From positions 1 through 48,590 of the forward strand of contig BAIF02000013.1 of NCBI GenBank assembly GCA_000509105.1: a stretch of 48,590 bases of DNA, in the 5' to 3' direction. Position 1 is the first letter of the stretch. Every line of letters begins with the position of its first letter. Position numbers and translations under genes: made by a program. This document shows, piece after piece, positions 1 to 5,672 of the stretch. The DNA comes from Clostridiales bacterium VE202-21 (lineage in GTDB: Bacteria; Bacillota; Clostridia; Lachnospirales; Lachnospiraceae). The notes below the pieces were generated by a model. It made no database searches and was not told where the DNA came from. It saw nothing but the letters and a program-made list of their open reading frames with translations.

Positions 1-66
1 GAACAAGAGACAGACCGGCGCCGGTCTTATTTTTGACAGAAAATACCAATAAGGAGAGTAAATCAA

Positions 67-345
67 TTGTATATTAATGCAGATACCATTATAACAACCG
101 CCAGCGTGATAACAGCACTGGTGGTTATTTTTTCGGCGATCTTCGGGGTATACCGATGGTACCAGAATCAGAATAGGCAAGACAAAGACATCGCCCGTCT
201 AAAAGAGGAAATGACGCTGATCGTGTATTGTAGCAGTGCAACATTAGACGGACTGATGCAGCTGGGCGCGAATCACACTGTCCCTATTGCCAAAGACAAG
301 TTAGACAAGTATATAAATTTGAAAGCTCATGAGCAGGAGGAATAG
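67..345 (+). CDS. Small phage membrane protein upstream of holin
   Basis: A 92-aa protein starting with TTG, preceded by AAGGAGAG about 9 bases upstream. Residues 9 to 29 form one strongly hydrophobic segment. A charged stretch rich in Lys, Arg and Glu follows (about 35 to 50), so the protein is a single-span anchor with a cytoplasmic or extracellular tail. It stops 3 bases before the holin start, so the two are translated as a unit. Its place in front of holin and endolysin fits a lysis accessory or haemolysin XhlA-like protein. That role is inferred from position and topology, because no diagnostic motif is visible. Confidence 0.75.
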   Translation: MYINADTIITTASVITALVVIFSAIFGVYRWYQNQNRQDKDIARLKEEMTLIVYCSSATLDGLMQLGANHTVPIAKDKLDKYINLKAHEQEE

Positions 346-348
346 AAC

Positions 349-642
349 ATGGAACAGATTATGAATTATGTAAAACCGGAACTGATTGTAGTAGCGATTG
401 TACTGTACTTTATCGGCATGGGACTCAAGAGCGCCCAGGCGGTAAAGGACAAGTATATCCCGCTGATCCTGGGCGGAGTGAGCATTGTGCTCTGCGCTAT
501 ATGGGTGCTTGCAACAGGAGAGTTTGCGGGGAGTAAAGACATTGCTATGGCGGTATTTACAGCTATCACGCAGGGGGTGCTTGTTGCTGGCCTGAGTACA
601 TATGTGAATCAGATCGTGAAACAGATCGGGAAGACCGAATGA
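349..642 (+). CDS. Phage holin
   Basis: A 97-aa protein with three hydrophobic segments at about residues 12 to 30, 38 to 55 and 62 to 85, and a short charged C-terminus. Size and topology match small phage holins of Gram-positive phages (holin superfamily V type, my recognition). It would form membrane lesions that let the downstream amidase reach the wall. The ribosome site AGCAGGAGG overlaps the end of the previous gene. The amidase lies 190 bases downstream, the standard holin-endolysin order. Confidence 0.82.
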   Translation: MEQIMNYVKPELIVVAIVLYFIGMGLKSAQAVKDKYIPLILGGVSIVLCAIWVLATGEFAGSKDIAMAVFTAITQGVLVAGLSTYVNQIVKQIGKTE

Positions 643-652
643 GGGAGAAGAT

Positions 653-832
653 ATGTATGACAGGTGGGCGCAGTTTGAAAGTGCATTAAAGTCAAAGAAA
701 GAGAGGGACAAAAATATGTCAGAAGAAAAAGAAGTATTGACAGAAGAGGTATTTACCCCACAGACAGTTGAAGATTTCGGAATGGTCGGAATCGAAAAAT
801 TAATGGGTGTCTTAGAAGGACAGGAGGAGTAA
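653..832 (+). CDS. 59-aa phage protein between holin and endolysin
   Basis: A short frame of 59 codons, preceded by GAGGGAGAAG and ending 2 bases before the amidase start. The sequence is charged (many Lys and Glu), with no membrane segment and no cysteine. Its tight fit between holin and amidase, with the amidase ribosome site GGAGGAG lying in its last codons, supports translation. Function is unknown. An internal ATG at residue 21 is an alternative start. Confidence 0.6.
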   Translation: MYDRWAQFESALKSKKERDKNMSEEKEVLTEEVFTPQTVEDFGMVGIEKLMGVLEGQEE

Positions 833-834
833 TC

Positions 835-1590
835 ATGGGATATAACTATGCGATTGATCATACCCAGGTCAACTATACTCCGGGAAATTCCGGCAGACTG
901 TATATCGTAATACATTATACAGGCAACCTGACAGACACGGCCAAAAACAATGCAAACTATTTCCGTGACACCGACAGGGGCGCATCAGCGCACTTATTTG
1001 TAGATGAGTCCGATGTATACGAGGTCGTGTCGCTTAATGATACGGCTTGGGCTGTGGGCGCAGACTATGGCGGGAATTTATTTGGGATATGTACTAACTC
1101 CAACTCTATCAGCATCGAGATGTGTTCCTCCGGCGGGAAGATTGCAGATAGGACAATTAATAACGCAGTAAGCCTGACCAAAAGCCTGATGCAGCAGTAT
1201 GGTATACCTGCGGAGCGTGTAGTACGTCACTGGGATGTATGCGGTAAAAGTTGTCCTGGATGGGCTGGGTGGCTGCCGGGAAATGAGAGTATCTGGAATG
1301 ATTTTAAGAACCGCCTAGCGGGCGGGGGAAGCGCAGTAACTGACAAAAAAGAAACCAAAAATGAAGGGAGAGAAACAACTATGCAATGTTTTTACACAGT
1401 AGACGGCAAGGGGCCGGTAATCTATTTTGACGGGAGGGAATTCCATCCGTTGTCACACCAGGACGAGATGACCATCCTGAACACTATATACAAGGCCAAC
1501 AATGGCAAGGATATACCGTGTTTTAGTTGGAGCAGTAAGGCTCCCTGGCACGCAAGATTGCAGGCGGTGATCAAGAGAACACAGAAATAA
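835..1590 (+). CDS. N-acetylmuramoyl-L-alanine amidase (endolysin)
   Basis: A 251-aa phage endolysin of the amidase_2/PGRP fold, which cleaves the bond between muramic acid and L-alanine in peptidoglycan. Zinc ligands are recognisable as His27 (VIHYTG), His132 (RHWDVCG) and Cys140 (KSCPGW), with Glu95 in the central strand. A Gly-rich, then charged linker spans about residues 155 to 182. The last 69 residues form a separate small domain, probably wall binding. An in-frame ATG at 1381 preceded by GGGAGAG could start translation of that domain alone. There is no signal peptide, as expected for holin-dependent release. The ribosome site is CAGGAGGAG. Confidence 0.93.
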   Translation: MGYNYAIDHTQVNYTPGNSGRLYIVIHYTGNLTDTAKNNANYFRDTDRGASAHLFVDESDVYEVVSLNDTAWAVGADYGGNLFGICTNSNSISIEMCSSGGKIADRTINNAVSLTKSLMQQYGIPAERVVRHWDVCGKSCPGWAGWLPGNESIWNDFKNRLAGGGSAVTDKKETKNEGRETTMQCFYTVDGKGPVIYFDGREFHPLSHQDEMTILNTIYKANNGKDIPCFSWSSKAPWHARLQAVIKRTQK

Positions 1591-1595
1591 ATTAC

Positions 1596-1627
1596 AGCCC
1601 GGGTCCATCAGGATTCCGGGCTTGCGT
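1596..1627 (+). terminator. Terminator after the lysis cassette
   Basis: AGCCCGG (1596 to 1602) pairs with CCGGGCT (1616 to 1622), followed by a weak T-containing tail. The right arm overlaps the -35 box of the next promoter. Confidence 0.6.
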
Positions 1628-1650
1628 TATTGAGATAAACTTGTTATAAT
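1622..1650 (+). promoter_or_regulatory. Sigma-A promoter of the repeat-bearing RNA
   Basis: -35 TTGCGT at 1622 to 1627, a 17-base spacer, and a consensus -10 TATAAT at 1645 to 1650. The start point would be near 1657, one base before the first repeat. No open reading frame with a ribosome site follows before the terminator at 1851. Confidence 0.7.
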
Positions 1651-1657
1651 AAAGTCA

Positions 1658-1720
1658 GTCGCACAGGATGGATGCTTCCTGATGTGGTGCCGCCAGCGAT
1701 CCGGCAGCCGAGGATTGAAA
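1658..1720 (+). repeat. CRISPR-like repeat unit R1
   Basis: A 63-base unit beginning GTCGCACAGG and ending GGATTGAAA, followed by T. Positions 2 to 11 pair with 20 to 30 (one bulged A) to form a hairpin. Positions 31 to 35 pair with 45 to 49 in a second hairpin. It differs from R2 at 9 of 63 positions. Confidence 0.7.
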
Positions 1721-1762
1721 TAATAATGTTGCAAATAGAGAAATGGAGTACATTTTTCTATT

Positions 1763-1825
1763 GTCGTACAGGATGGATGCTTCCTGATACGGAGCCGCCA
1801 GCAACCCGGCGGACGCGGATTGAAA
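1763..1825 (+). repeat. CRISPR-like repeat unit R2
   Basis: The second copy, 105 bases downstream of R1, begins GTCGTACAGG and ends GGATTGAAA, followed by C. The pair at positions 5 and 27 changes from C-G in R1 to U-A here, and 4-28 from G-U to G-C. These compensatory changes support an RNA hairpin rather than a DNA-only repeat. Confidence 0.7.
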
Positions 1826-1843
1826 CAAACAATAGCTATATCA

Positions 1844-1882
1844 CTAAAAAAACGAGAACTTTTACCGGTTCTCGTTTTTTTC
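1844..1882. terminator. Bidirectional terminator
   Basis: AACGAGAAC (1851 to 1859) pairs with GTTCTCGTT (1868 to 1876), flanked by an A-tract on the left and a T-tract on the right, so it can end transcripts from both sides. The right part overlaps the stop codon of the minus-strand gene ending at 1862. Confidence 0.85.
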
Positions 1883-2164
1883 GTTTTTACCATCACCATA
1901 ACAATGGTAAAAGGCGTCGACTAATTCTCCCAGTTCAGCGGGAGATAGCTTTTCTTTCAATGTTTCAGTGATACGTCTGTAATTTGCTGAAAATGTATCC
2001 CCACACCTTCCGATTTTTGAAGCCTTCTTAACCTGTTCGAGTTTATACATTTCGGCGACTTCTTCTATGGTCATTTCACCCGATTCTATGGCATCCATTC
2101 CATCTTTTGTAAGGATGCTCAATACAGTCTCCTTGCTAACCTGTCCTATTCCATTAATTTTCAT
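1862..2164 (-). CDS. Hypothetical phage protein, 100 aa
   Basis: Start chosen at the ATG at 2164, preceded by GGGGTGAAG. The frame is open further upstream, but that part overlaps the preceding gene heavily. The protein is mostly helical and charged, with an acidic middle, and ends in Lys/Asn/Glu-rich residues. I do not recognise a family. Its start overlaps the stop of the upstream gene by 11 bases, which suggests translational coupling. Both belong to the minus transcript from the RHH-controlled promoter at 2685 to 2713. Confidence 0.7.
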   Translation of the reverse strand: MKINGIGQVSKETVLSILTKDGMDAIESGEMTIEEVAEMYKLEQVKKASKIGRCGDTFSANYRRITETLKEKLSPAELGELVDAFYHCYGDGKNEKNENR

Positions 2165-2399
2165 AATCTTCACCCCATCCATCCAAAGAACATGAGTGCC
2201 CACAGCCATCTTCCCAGTCACCCGTTATCGGATCTTCACCGGCGTCAAGGGCTTTCATGCATTCTTCCATGTCTTCTATGGTATCTGGATATATTGTTCC
2301 TAAATAGGAATCCCCGTTGTATACTTTAAATATATGCAAATTATAATCATGCTCTCTCTCGAAAACTTCTATACCATTTTCAAATTTCCAATTTCTCAT
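2154..2399 (-). CDS. Hypothetical acidic protein, 81 aa
   Basis: Start at the ATG at 2399, with GGAGGT seven bases upstream; an upstream in-frame ATG lacks a ribosome site. The protein is acidic. Its last 25 residues hold two cysteines and several Gly and Trp (GCGHSCSLDGWGEDYEN), so a small metal site or extended tail is possible. The N-terminal half looks like a compact alpha/beta domain. No family is recognised. It is the middle gene of the three-gene minus transcript. Confidence 0.72.
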   Translation of the reverse strand: MRNWKFENGIEVFEREHDYNLHIFKVYNGDSYLGTIYPDTIEDMEECMKALDAGEDPITGDWEDGCGHSCSLDGWGEDYEN

Positions 2400-2491
2400 T
2401 TGATTTACCTCCATTATATGATATAATTTCACTGATGGGGAGCGGTGGCAAGCCCGCCCTCCCTGTTAATTCCTGAGCTTATCAGCTCTTT

Positions 2492-2629
2492 TTATTTTTC
2501 GTTCTTTTCTGCCTCTTTAATTACCTTTTCGATAATCTCTTTGGCTTTATCCGTATTTCCCGTTTCCATCAGAGCTTGGATGGAATACAGAAGAGTTAAT
2601 AGTTCAAGTCTTGTCATTTTTTCGTCCAT
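2492..2629 (-). CDS. Hypothetical helical protein, 45 aa
   Basis: A 45-aa frame with a strong ribosome site (AAGGAGAAC) and ATG at 2629. The sequence is one or two amphipathic helices (ELLTLLYSIQALME, then KAKEIIEKVIKEAEK), a style common in small phage and integrative-element proteins. It is the first gene after the RHH-controlled promoter, starting about 50 bases from the predicted transcript start. Function is unknown. Confidence 0.65.
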   Translation of the reverse strand: MDEKMTRLELLTLLYSIQALMETGNTDKAKEIIEKVIKEAEKNEK

Positions 2630-2684
2630 CTGTTCTCCTTTCCCCGCTTGCCCGGATATTAAGTTAATCTCTTAACTTAATTAT

Positions 2685-2713
2685 ATTATATACTTCCGTA
2701 AGTATAATGTCAA
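2685..2713 (-). promoter_or_regulatory. Promoter with RHH operator in its spacer
   Basis: On the minus strand: -35 TTGACA (2713 to 2708), a 17-base spacer TTATACTTACGGAAGTA and -10 TATAAT (2690 to 2685). The spacer carries the near-palindrome ACTTACGGAAGT, also found upstream of the RHH gene and of the plus-strand gene at 3146. A repressor bound there would block RNA polymerase, so the 2629 to 1862 genes are probably negatively controlled. Confidence 0.8.
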
Positions 2714-2727
2714 TAGTTTTCAGCAAT

Positions 2728-2968
2728 TTATTCATCTTTTTTTAATATTATTTCCCTGCCTGTGTCCTGGTAATATTTCTCTTTTATAGCTTCCACAACA
2801 TAAGAATTTTGAGAAGAATAACCCTGTTCCTTGGAAATTTTTTTTATAAAATCTTTCATCCCTTTTGGTACTGCAAGTTCCATGCGGTCATAATTTTTGT
2901 CTCTATATTTATTTTTTGCTTTAGTTGCGGCTTCACTGCGCGGTACAGAATACTTTTTTTTCCGGCAT
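2728..2968 (-). pseudogene. RHH (Arc/CopG-like) repressor, frameshifted in an A8 tract
   Basis: The best start, ATG at 2968 with GGGGAA upstream, opens a frame that ends after 11 codons. With one base fewer in the eight-A tract (T8 on the plus strand, 2954 to 2961), it would read MPEKKKYSVPRSEA and continue to the stop at 2728. That gives an 80-aa protein with a basic N-terminus and a ribbon-helix-helix domain (about 30 to 70: RMELAVPKG strand, then two helices). The open frame itself has no other convincing start. Either the gene is broken, the base count is a sequencing error, or the A8 tract is a slippage site. The operators around it suggest that it regulates itself and its neighbours. 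Confidence 0.65.
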
Positions 2969-3012
2969 AGTGGTTCCCCTTTCTTTTTTATATAGTATAA
3001 CACACATGAATT

Positions 3013-3065
3013 CACTACGGAAGTATATAACATGCACAATTATACTTCCGTAAGTTTGTGCATGT
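3013..3065. promoter_or_regulatory. RHH operator cluster upstream of the repressor
   Basis: The site ACTTCCGTAAGT lies at 3044 to 3055, and a degenerate site (TACGGAAGT) ends at 3024. The complete site is in the 16-base centre of an inverted repeat with perfect 10-base arms (3030 to 3039 and 3056 to 3065). A minus-strand -10 TATAAT (3044 to 3039) overlaps the complete site, so it probably autoregulates the repressor gene. Confidence 0.65.
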
Positions 3066-3071
3066 TGCCTA

Positions 3072-3100
3072 TTGAAATTATACTTACGGAAGTATATAAT
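3072..3100 (+). promoter_or_regulatory. Promoter with RHH operator for the 3146 gene
   Basis: -35 TTGAAA (3072 to 3077), a 17-base spacer TTATACTTACGGAAGTA and -10 TATAAT (3095 to 3100). The spacer is identical, base for base, to the one in the minus-strand promoter at 2685 to 2713. Confidence 0.8.
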
Positions 3101-3145
3101 ATAGTTACAAGTTAAGGAAAACAAGAAAAACAGGAGGAAATGAAG

Positions 3146-3520
3146 ATGAAAAAATATAACAGATCAGAAATCATGAAAAGAGCATGGGTACTGGTAAAAA
3201 AGGAAAACATGGACATTTCCTCCGCACTCAAAAAATCATGGAAGGAAGCGAAAAAAATGAAAGAAAACGTTATCGAAACATTAACAGCAAATCTGGAAGA
3301 CATGGCGTACAACGATTACCACATAAATGCTGGTGTAGATCGTCAGGTAATTGCGAAAAAGAAAGACAACAAAACATACCTCACAATTGCTTGTTACACC
3401 GCTAATGGACGCTTTAAAGGCTCTTACAAATGCGGATATGTTGATATGGTAACAAATGAGTATGTATGCGGCAAATATGATGATGTAGATGCCGCAAACA
3501 AAGAATATGTAGGTAGATAA
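3146..3520 (+). CDS. Hypothetical phage/ICE-type protein, 124 aa
   Basis: The ATG at 3146 is preferred because GGAGG lies 8 bases upstream; the ATG at 3140 is too close to it. Residues 1 to 35 (KKYNRSEIMKRAW then ISSALKKSWKEAK) form two basic helices. I recall this N-terminal module from many small proteins of Firmicutes phages and conjugative elements. The C-terminal 80 residues look like a small beta-rich domain with two cysteines. Its promoter carries the RHH operator, so it is the divergent target of the repressor. Function is unknown. Confidence 0.75.
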   Translation: MKKYNRSEIMKRAWVLVKKENMDISSALKKSWKEAKKMKENVIETLTANLEDMAYNDYHINAGVDRQVIAKKKDNKTYLTIACYTANGRFKGSYKCGYVDMVTNEYVCGKYDDVDAANKEYVGR

Positions 3521-3590
3521 CATTTATTTATCCCGCCCCGGCCGGGAAAAGCCGTGATAAAATTAAATAAAAATTCCGGAGGGATATACC

Positions 3591-4298
3591 ATGAAAAATA
3601 TTAACATATTAAATTGTGTCAGAAAAATAAATCATGCGGCAAAATACTGCGGACGCATGAAAAAAGAGTCATATAACCGCAGAGAATATGAACTCACTAG
3701 ATTTTATAAAAATGAACAGCGAAAACTGTATTTATTAAAAGCTATGTCCATTTTGTACTTAGAGGAAAATGGCACCATAAAAAGATCAGATCAACAAAAA
3801 GACATTTCATCTGGAGCAATTTTAGAGACATTTTCGTCTGACGATGAAATATACAGTTTTCATTCGATATCTATTTTAAAAGAAAATGAAAACGCCAGTG
3901 AATACAAGATTGCAGACAATGATCCTACTAACAGGGCTGTATATTATATGCCTTATATGAGATATTTAATAAAAATATTACCAGAAAAATATTGTGAAAT
4001 TTACAATATGCTTACATGCTGCGACTTCTATTTCCCATATTGCCAACAATCAGTCAAGAAAATCGAAAGACTGAAAGAATTAGGAGTAATGGGGGAAATA
4101 TATAAATCCAGATCAGGATATTACGATGACCGTAATTATTATTGCAATATGTATCTCAGAGGAATTGAGATATGTAAAATAATAGCAGTTATAGATTGCG
4201 GTAAGGAGGAGTTTGATTTAACAGATAAATCCGGATACATAGAATATTGTGAATACATACCATTCTATGTATTATGTGCCGATGCAATTAATAATTGA
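3591..4298 (+). CDS. Hypothetical protein, 235 aa
   Basis: The ribosome site GGAGGG lies 9 bases before the ATG. The protein is rich in Tyr, Cys, Lys and Asn, has no membrane segment, and has a lower G+C composition than the lysis genes. About ten cysteines are scattered without a CxxC pair. No family is recognised. It is separated from the 3146 gene by 70 bases and may share its promoter. Its stop codon overlaps the -35 box of the next promoter, which fixes the end of this transcription unit. Confidence 0.65.
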   Translation: MKNINILNCVRKINHAAKYCGRMKKESYNRREYELTRFYKNEQRKLYLLKAMSILYLEENGTIKRSDQQKDISSGAILETFSSDDEIYSFHSISILKENENASEYKIADNDPTNRAVYYMPYMRYLIKILPEKYCEIYNMLTCCDFYFPYCQQSVKKIERLKELGVMGEIYKSRSGYYDDRNYYCNMYLRGIEICKIIAVIDCGKEEFDLTDKSGYIEYCEYIPFYVLCADAINN

Positions 4299-4323
4299 CG
4301 CTTTTAATCCATTATAGTATAAT
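4295..4323 (+). promoter_or_regulatory. Strong promoter of the solitary-repeat RNA
   Basis: -35 TTGACG (4295 to 4300), a 17-base spacer and -10 TATAAT (4318 to 4323), close to consensus. The predicted transcript start is near 4330. No convincing coding sequence follows before the terminator. Confidence 0.8.
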
Positions 4324-4345
4324 AATAATGTCTAATAGTTGCCCA

Positions 4346-4383
4346 GTCGGCTGTATAAGTACTTGTACAGCCGTGGATTGAAA
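4346..4383 (+). repeat. Solitary CRISPR-like repeat (type I-C style)
   Basis: A 38-base unit made of GT, the arm CGGCTGTA, a 10-base loop, the arm TACAGCCG, and TGGATTGAAA. Known type I-C repeats run GTCGC, hairpin, GCGTGGATTGAAAT or -C, so the ends and the hairpin register match. Only the stem sequence and loop length differ. There is a single copy, with no second repeat within the unit. Confidence 0.72.
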
Positions 4384-4434
4384 AAACTATTTATAGGGCA
4401 TTGATAGTTTTTACTATTAGGTGCATATGCAAGG

Positions 4435-4466
4435 GAGAGTCGGGAGTATACACCGGCTCTCTTTTT
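4435..4466 (+). terminator. Intrinsic terminator of the solitary-repeat RNA
   Basis: GAGAGTCGG (4435 to 4443) pairs with CCGGCTCTC (4453 to 4461), with one T-G pair, followed by TTTTT at 4462 to 4466. Confidence 0.88.
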
Positions 4467-4532
4467 ATAATAGGAATAGATGGTGATAAGATGAAAAGTG
4501 ATATATCAAAATACTATGAGTCGTGTGGATCT

Positions 4533-4567
4533 TTAAAACAGACAGGAAAAGCAGGGCTTCACCTGTC
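4533..4567 (-). terminator. Possible terminator of the AP2 gene
   Basis: On the minus strand GACAGG pairs with CCTGTC around an inner loop (4567 to 4541), followed by a T-rich run. It overlaps the stop codon of the gene. Confidence 0.45.
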
Positions 4568-5200
4568 ATGAGTTTTATGGTACCAATCAAGAAAATTTCC
4601 AAAAAGCTCCTCTTCAGCAACTTTTCTGGCAGTGGCAGCATCCTCTTTTTTATCGTATCTTCCCAAATTATATTTCTTTTTCTTAAACATTATTTCTGCA
4701 CACCATTTATGGCGAGACTTGTCGTACCAAACACCAGTGATCCCAGAGGTATTTGTGCATCGGATTTTGCTATTCAGTTTACATGGGGATGTTCCGTCAA
4801 CGTATAGCTCTTGTATTTTTTCTTTCTTCAAGCAGCCGCAGGACTTGACTTTTTCATTCACCAGATCACTATATAGGACATCACATTCATTCCCACACTT
4901 ACACTTGCAGCGCCATATCTTGCATCTATTTTTAGTATTACTTTTTTTATCCGTAACGTACAAAACCTTTAGCTTTCCGAATGTTTTGCCGGTAATGTCT
5001 TTGTAGTCCCAATGGCTCCCACAGTCCTTTATCTCATCCCTTTGCAAGTTTTGCTTTGTGGCTAATCTCTTTTTACCGCACAACAGGCAAGTGCACTCAT
5101 ATAGCCTCCTGCCATAGGAATTATACTCATCTGTCAGTTTATCCACTTTTAAATTATTAAAGGTGGATCCAACTATTGATAAATCAGGTTTTCGTGGCAT
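4559..5200 (-). CDS. Zinc-ribbon and AP2-domain phage protein
   Basis: A 213-aa protein. Start at the ATG at 5200, with GGAGTG 7 bases upstream; an upstream ATG lacks a ribosome site. Two copies of a zinc-ribbon module are visible: at about 10 to 65 (CTCLLCGKK, then DCG) and 70 to 130 (CKCKCGN, then SCGC). An AP2/ERF-like DNA-binding domain follows at about 150 to 195 (GITGVWYD, KWCAEI, LGRYDKKEDA). Such AP2 proteins are common in phages and integrative elements, where they bind DNA; some are related to HNH homing endonucleases. No HNH motif is visible here, so a DNA-binding role is more likely than cleavage. It faces the solitary-repeat RNA across a 90-base gap. Confidence 0.83.
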   Translation of the reverse strand: MPRKPDLSIVGSTFNNLKVDKLTDEYNSYGRRLYECTCLLCGKKRLATKQNLQRDEIKDCGSHWDYKDITGKTFGKLKVLYVTDKKSNTKNRCKIWRCKCKCGNECDVLYSDLVNEKVKSCGCLKKEKIQELYVDGTSPCKLNSKIRCTNTSGITGVWYDKSRHKWCAEIMFKKKKYNLGRYDKKEDAATARKVAEEELFGNFLDWYHKTHDR

Positions 5201-5351
5201 TATTATCACTCCATTCATCATAGTGATTATAGCATATCGTCATTAACTGGTACACGATAAAAATTACAAAACACATGCAACACACTGTTTACATTTTATC
5301 CCCAAGATAGTATCATCTATTATAAAGAAGATACTAAGCGAGGACTGGAAG

Positions 5352-5672
5352 ATGGAGATAACCCCTTATGTACAATATGAATCCATAGATACCTGGCATC
5401 TATACCAGGAATTCCGGAGCATTCCCGGCAATAAAATGGTGTCGAAATGCGGCATGGGTCAACAATGACAACGGATATGATGCACAATATACTCCATACG
5501 GCATATAAGCTGGTGGGCCGATCAGAAATGACCAGGACTCACTGACTTGACAAGCGGCCTTATTTGCAATGGAAATTACCAATTCAATCTTAATTTACTA
5601 GTACAATTAGTATCAATCAGAACCGATGAAACTTATCCGGTTAGCAACACGTTAGTAACAAGAAAATCCTAA
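5352..5672 (+). pseudogene. Decayed coding fragment of unknown family
   Basis: Three short stretches in different frames read like pieces of one protein: from the ATG at 5352 (YESIDTWHLYQEFRSIPGN), then AAWVNNDNGYDAQYTPYG, then SWWADQK, an in-frame TGA, and PGLTDLTSGLICNGNYQFN onward to the stop at 5672. Shifts occur near 5445 and 5506, and the TGA at about 5531 may replace TGG. The composition (Trp, Tyr, Asn, Gly rich) suggests a secreted or phage tail protein. I cannot name the family. The decay marks the junction between prophage and chromosome. Confidence 0.4.

Larger units (their letters stand above)
1657..1882 (+). ncRNA. Candidate ncRNA with two CRISPR-repeat-like units
   Basis: The inferred transcript runs from the promoter at 1622 to 1650 to the terminator at 1851 to 1882, about 225 bases. 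It contains two 63-base repeat units (1658 to 1720 and 1763 to 1825). Between them, AATAGAGAAATG (1734 to 1745) pairs with 1751 to 1762 through 12 pairs, one of them G-U. Each unit begins GTCG and ends GGATTGAAA. These are the ends of type I-C CRISPR repeats, but the units are almost twice the usual length and no cas gene or spacer array is present. The RNA is inferred from sequence; expression is untested. Confidence 0.55.
4330..4466 (+). ncRNA. Candidate RNA with a solitary type I-C-like CRISPR repeat
   Basis: About 137 bases from the predicted start to the T-tract. In order it holds: the repeat unit (4346 to 4383); a 9-pair hairpin of AAAAACTAT (4382 to 4390) with ATAGTTTTT (4404 to 4412) where a spacer would be; and an intrinsic terminator. 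The arrangement of promoter, repeat, AU-rich hairpin and terminator repeats that of the RNA at 1657 to 1882. Phage-encoded solitary repeats that mimic crRNA (RNA anti-CRISPRs) are an established class. Membership here is inferred. Confidence 0.6.
1..5200. mobile_element. Right part of a prophage (partial)
   Basis: The segment holds a lysis cassette (membrane protein, holin, amidase), small genes of a phage or integrative-element type, an RHH repressor with its operators, and a zinc-ribbon/AP2 protein typical of phages. No structural or integrase gene is inside the window, so the element continues to the left. The right boundary is not defined. It is placed near the last phage-like gene, before a decayed fragment and the chromosomal gene at 5.9 kb. 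No attachment repeat could be recognised by eye. Confidence 0.7.

Noticed and set aside
301..915. 204-aa open frame on the minus strand across the holin
   Set aside because: It is antisense to well-supported lysis genes, has no ribosome site, and its composition is that of a shadow frame.
1658..1825. A two-repeat CRISPR array
   Set aside because: The repeats are 63 bases, differ at nine positions and flank a self-pairing hairpin rather than a conventional spacer. There is no leader and no cas gene.
4491..4571. 26-codon frame starting at 4491
   Set aside because: It is too short, has a poor ribosome site, and overlaps the terminator of the minus-strand AP2 gene.
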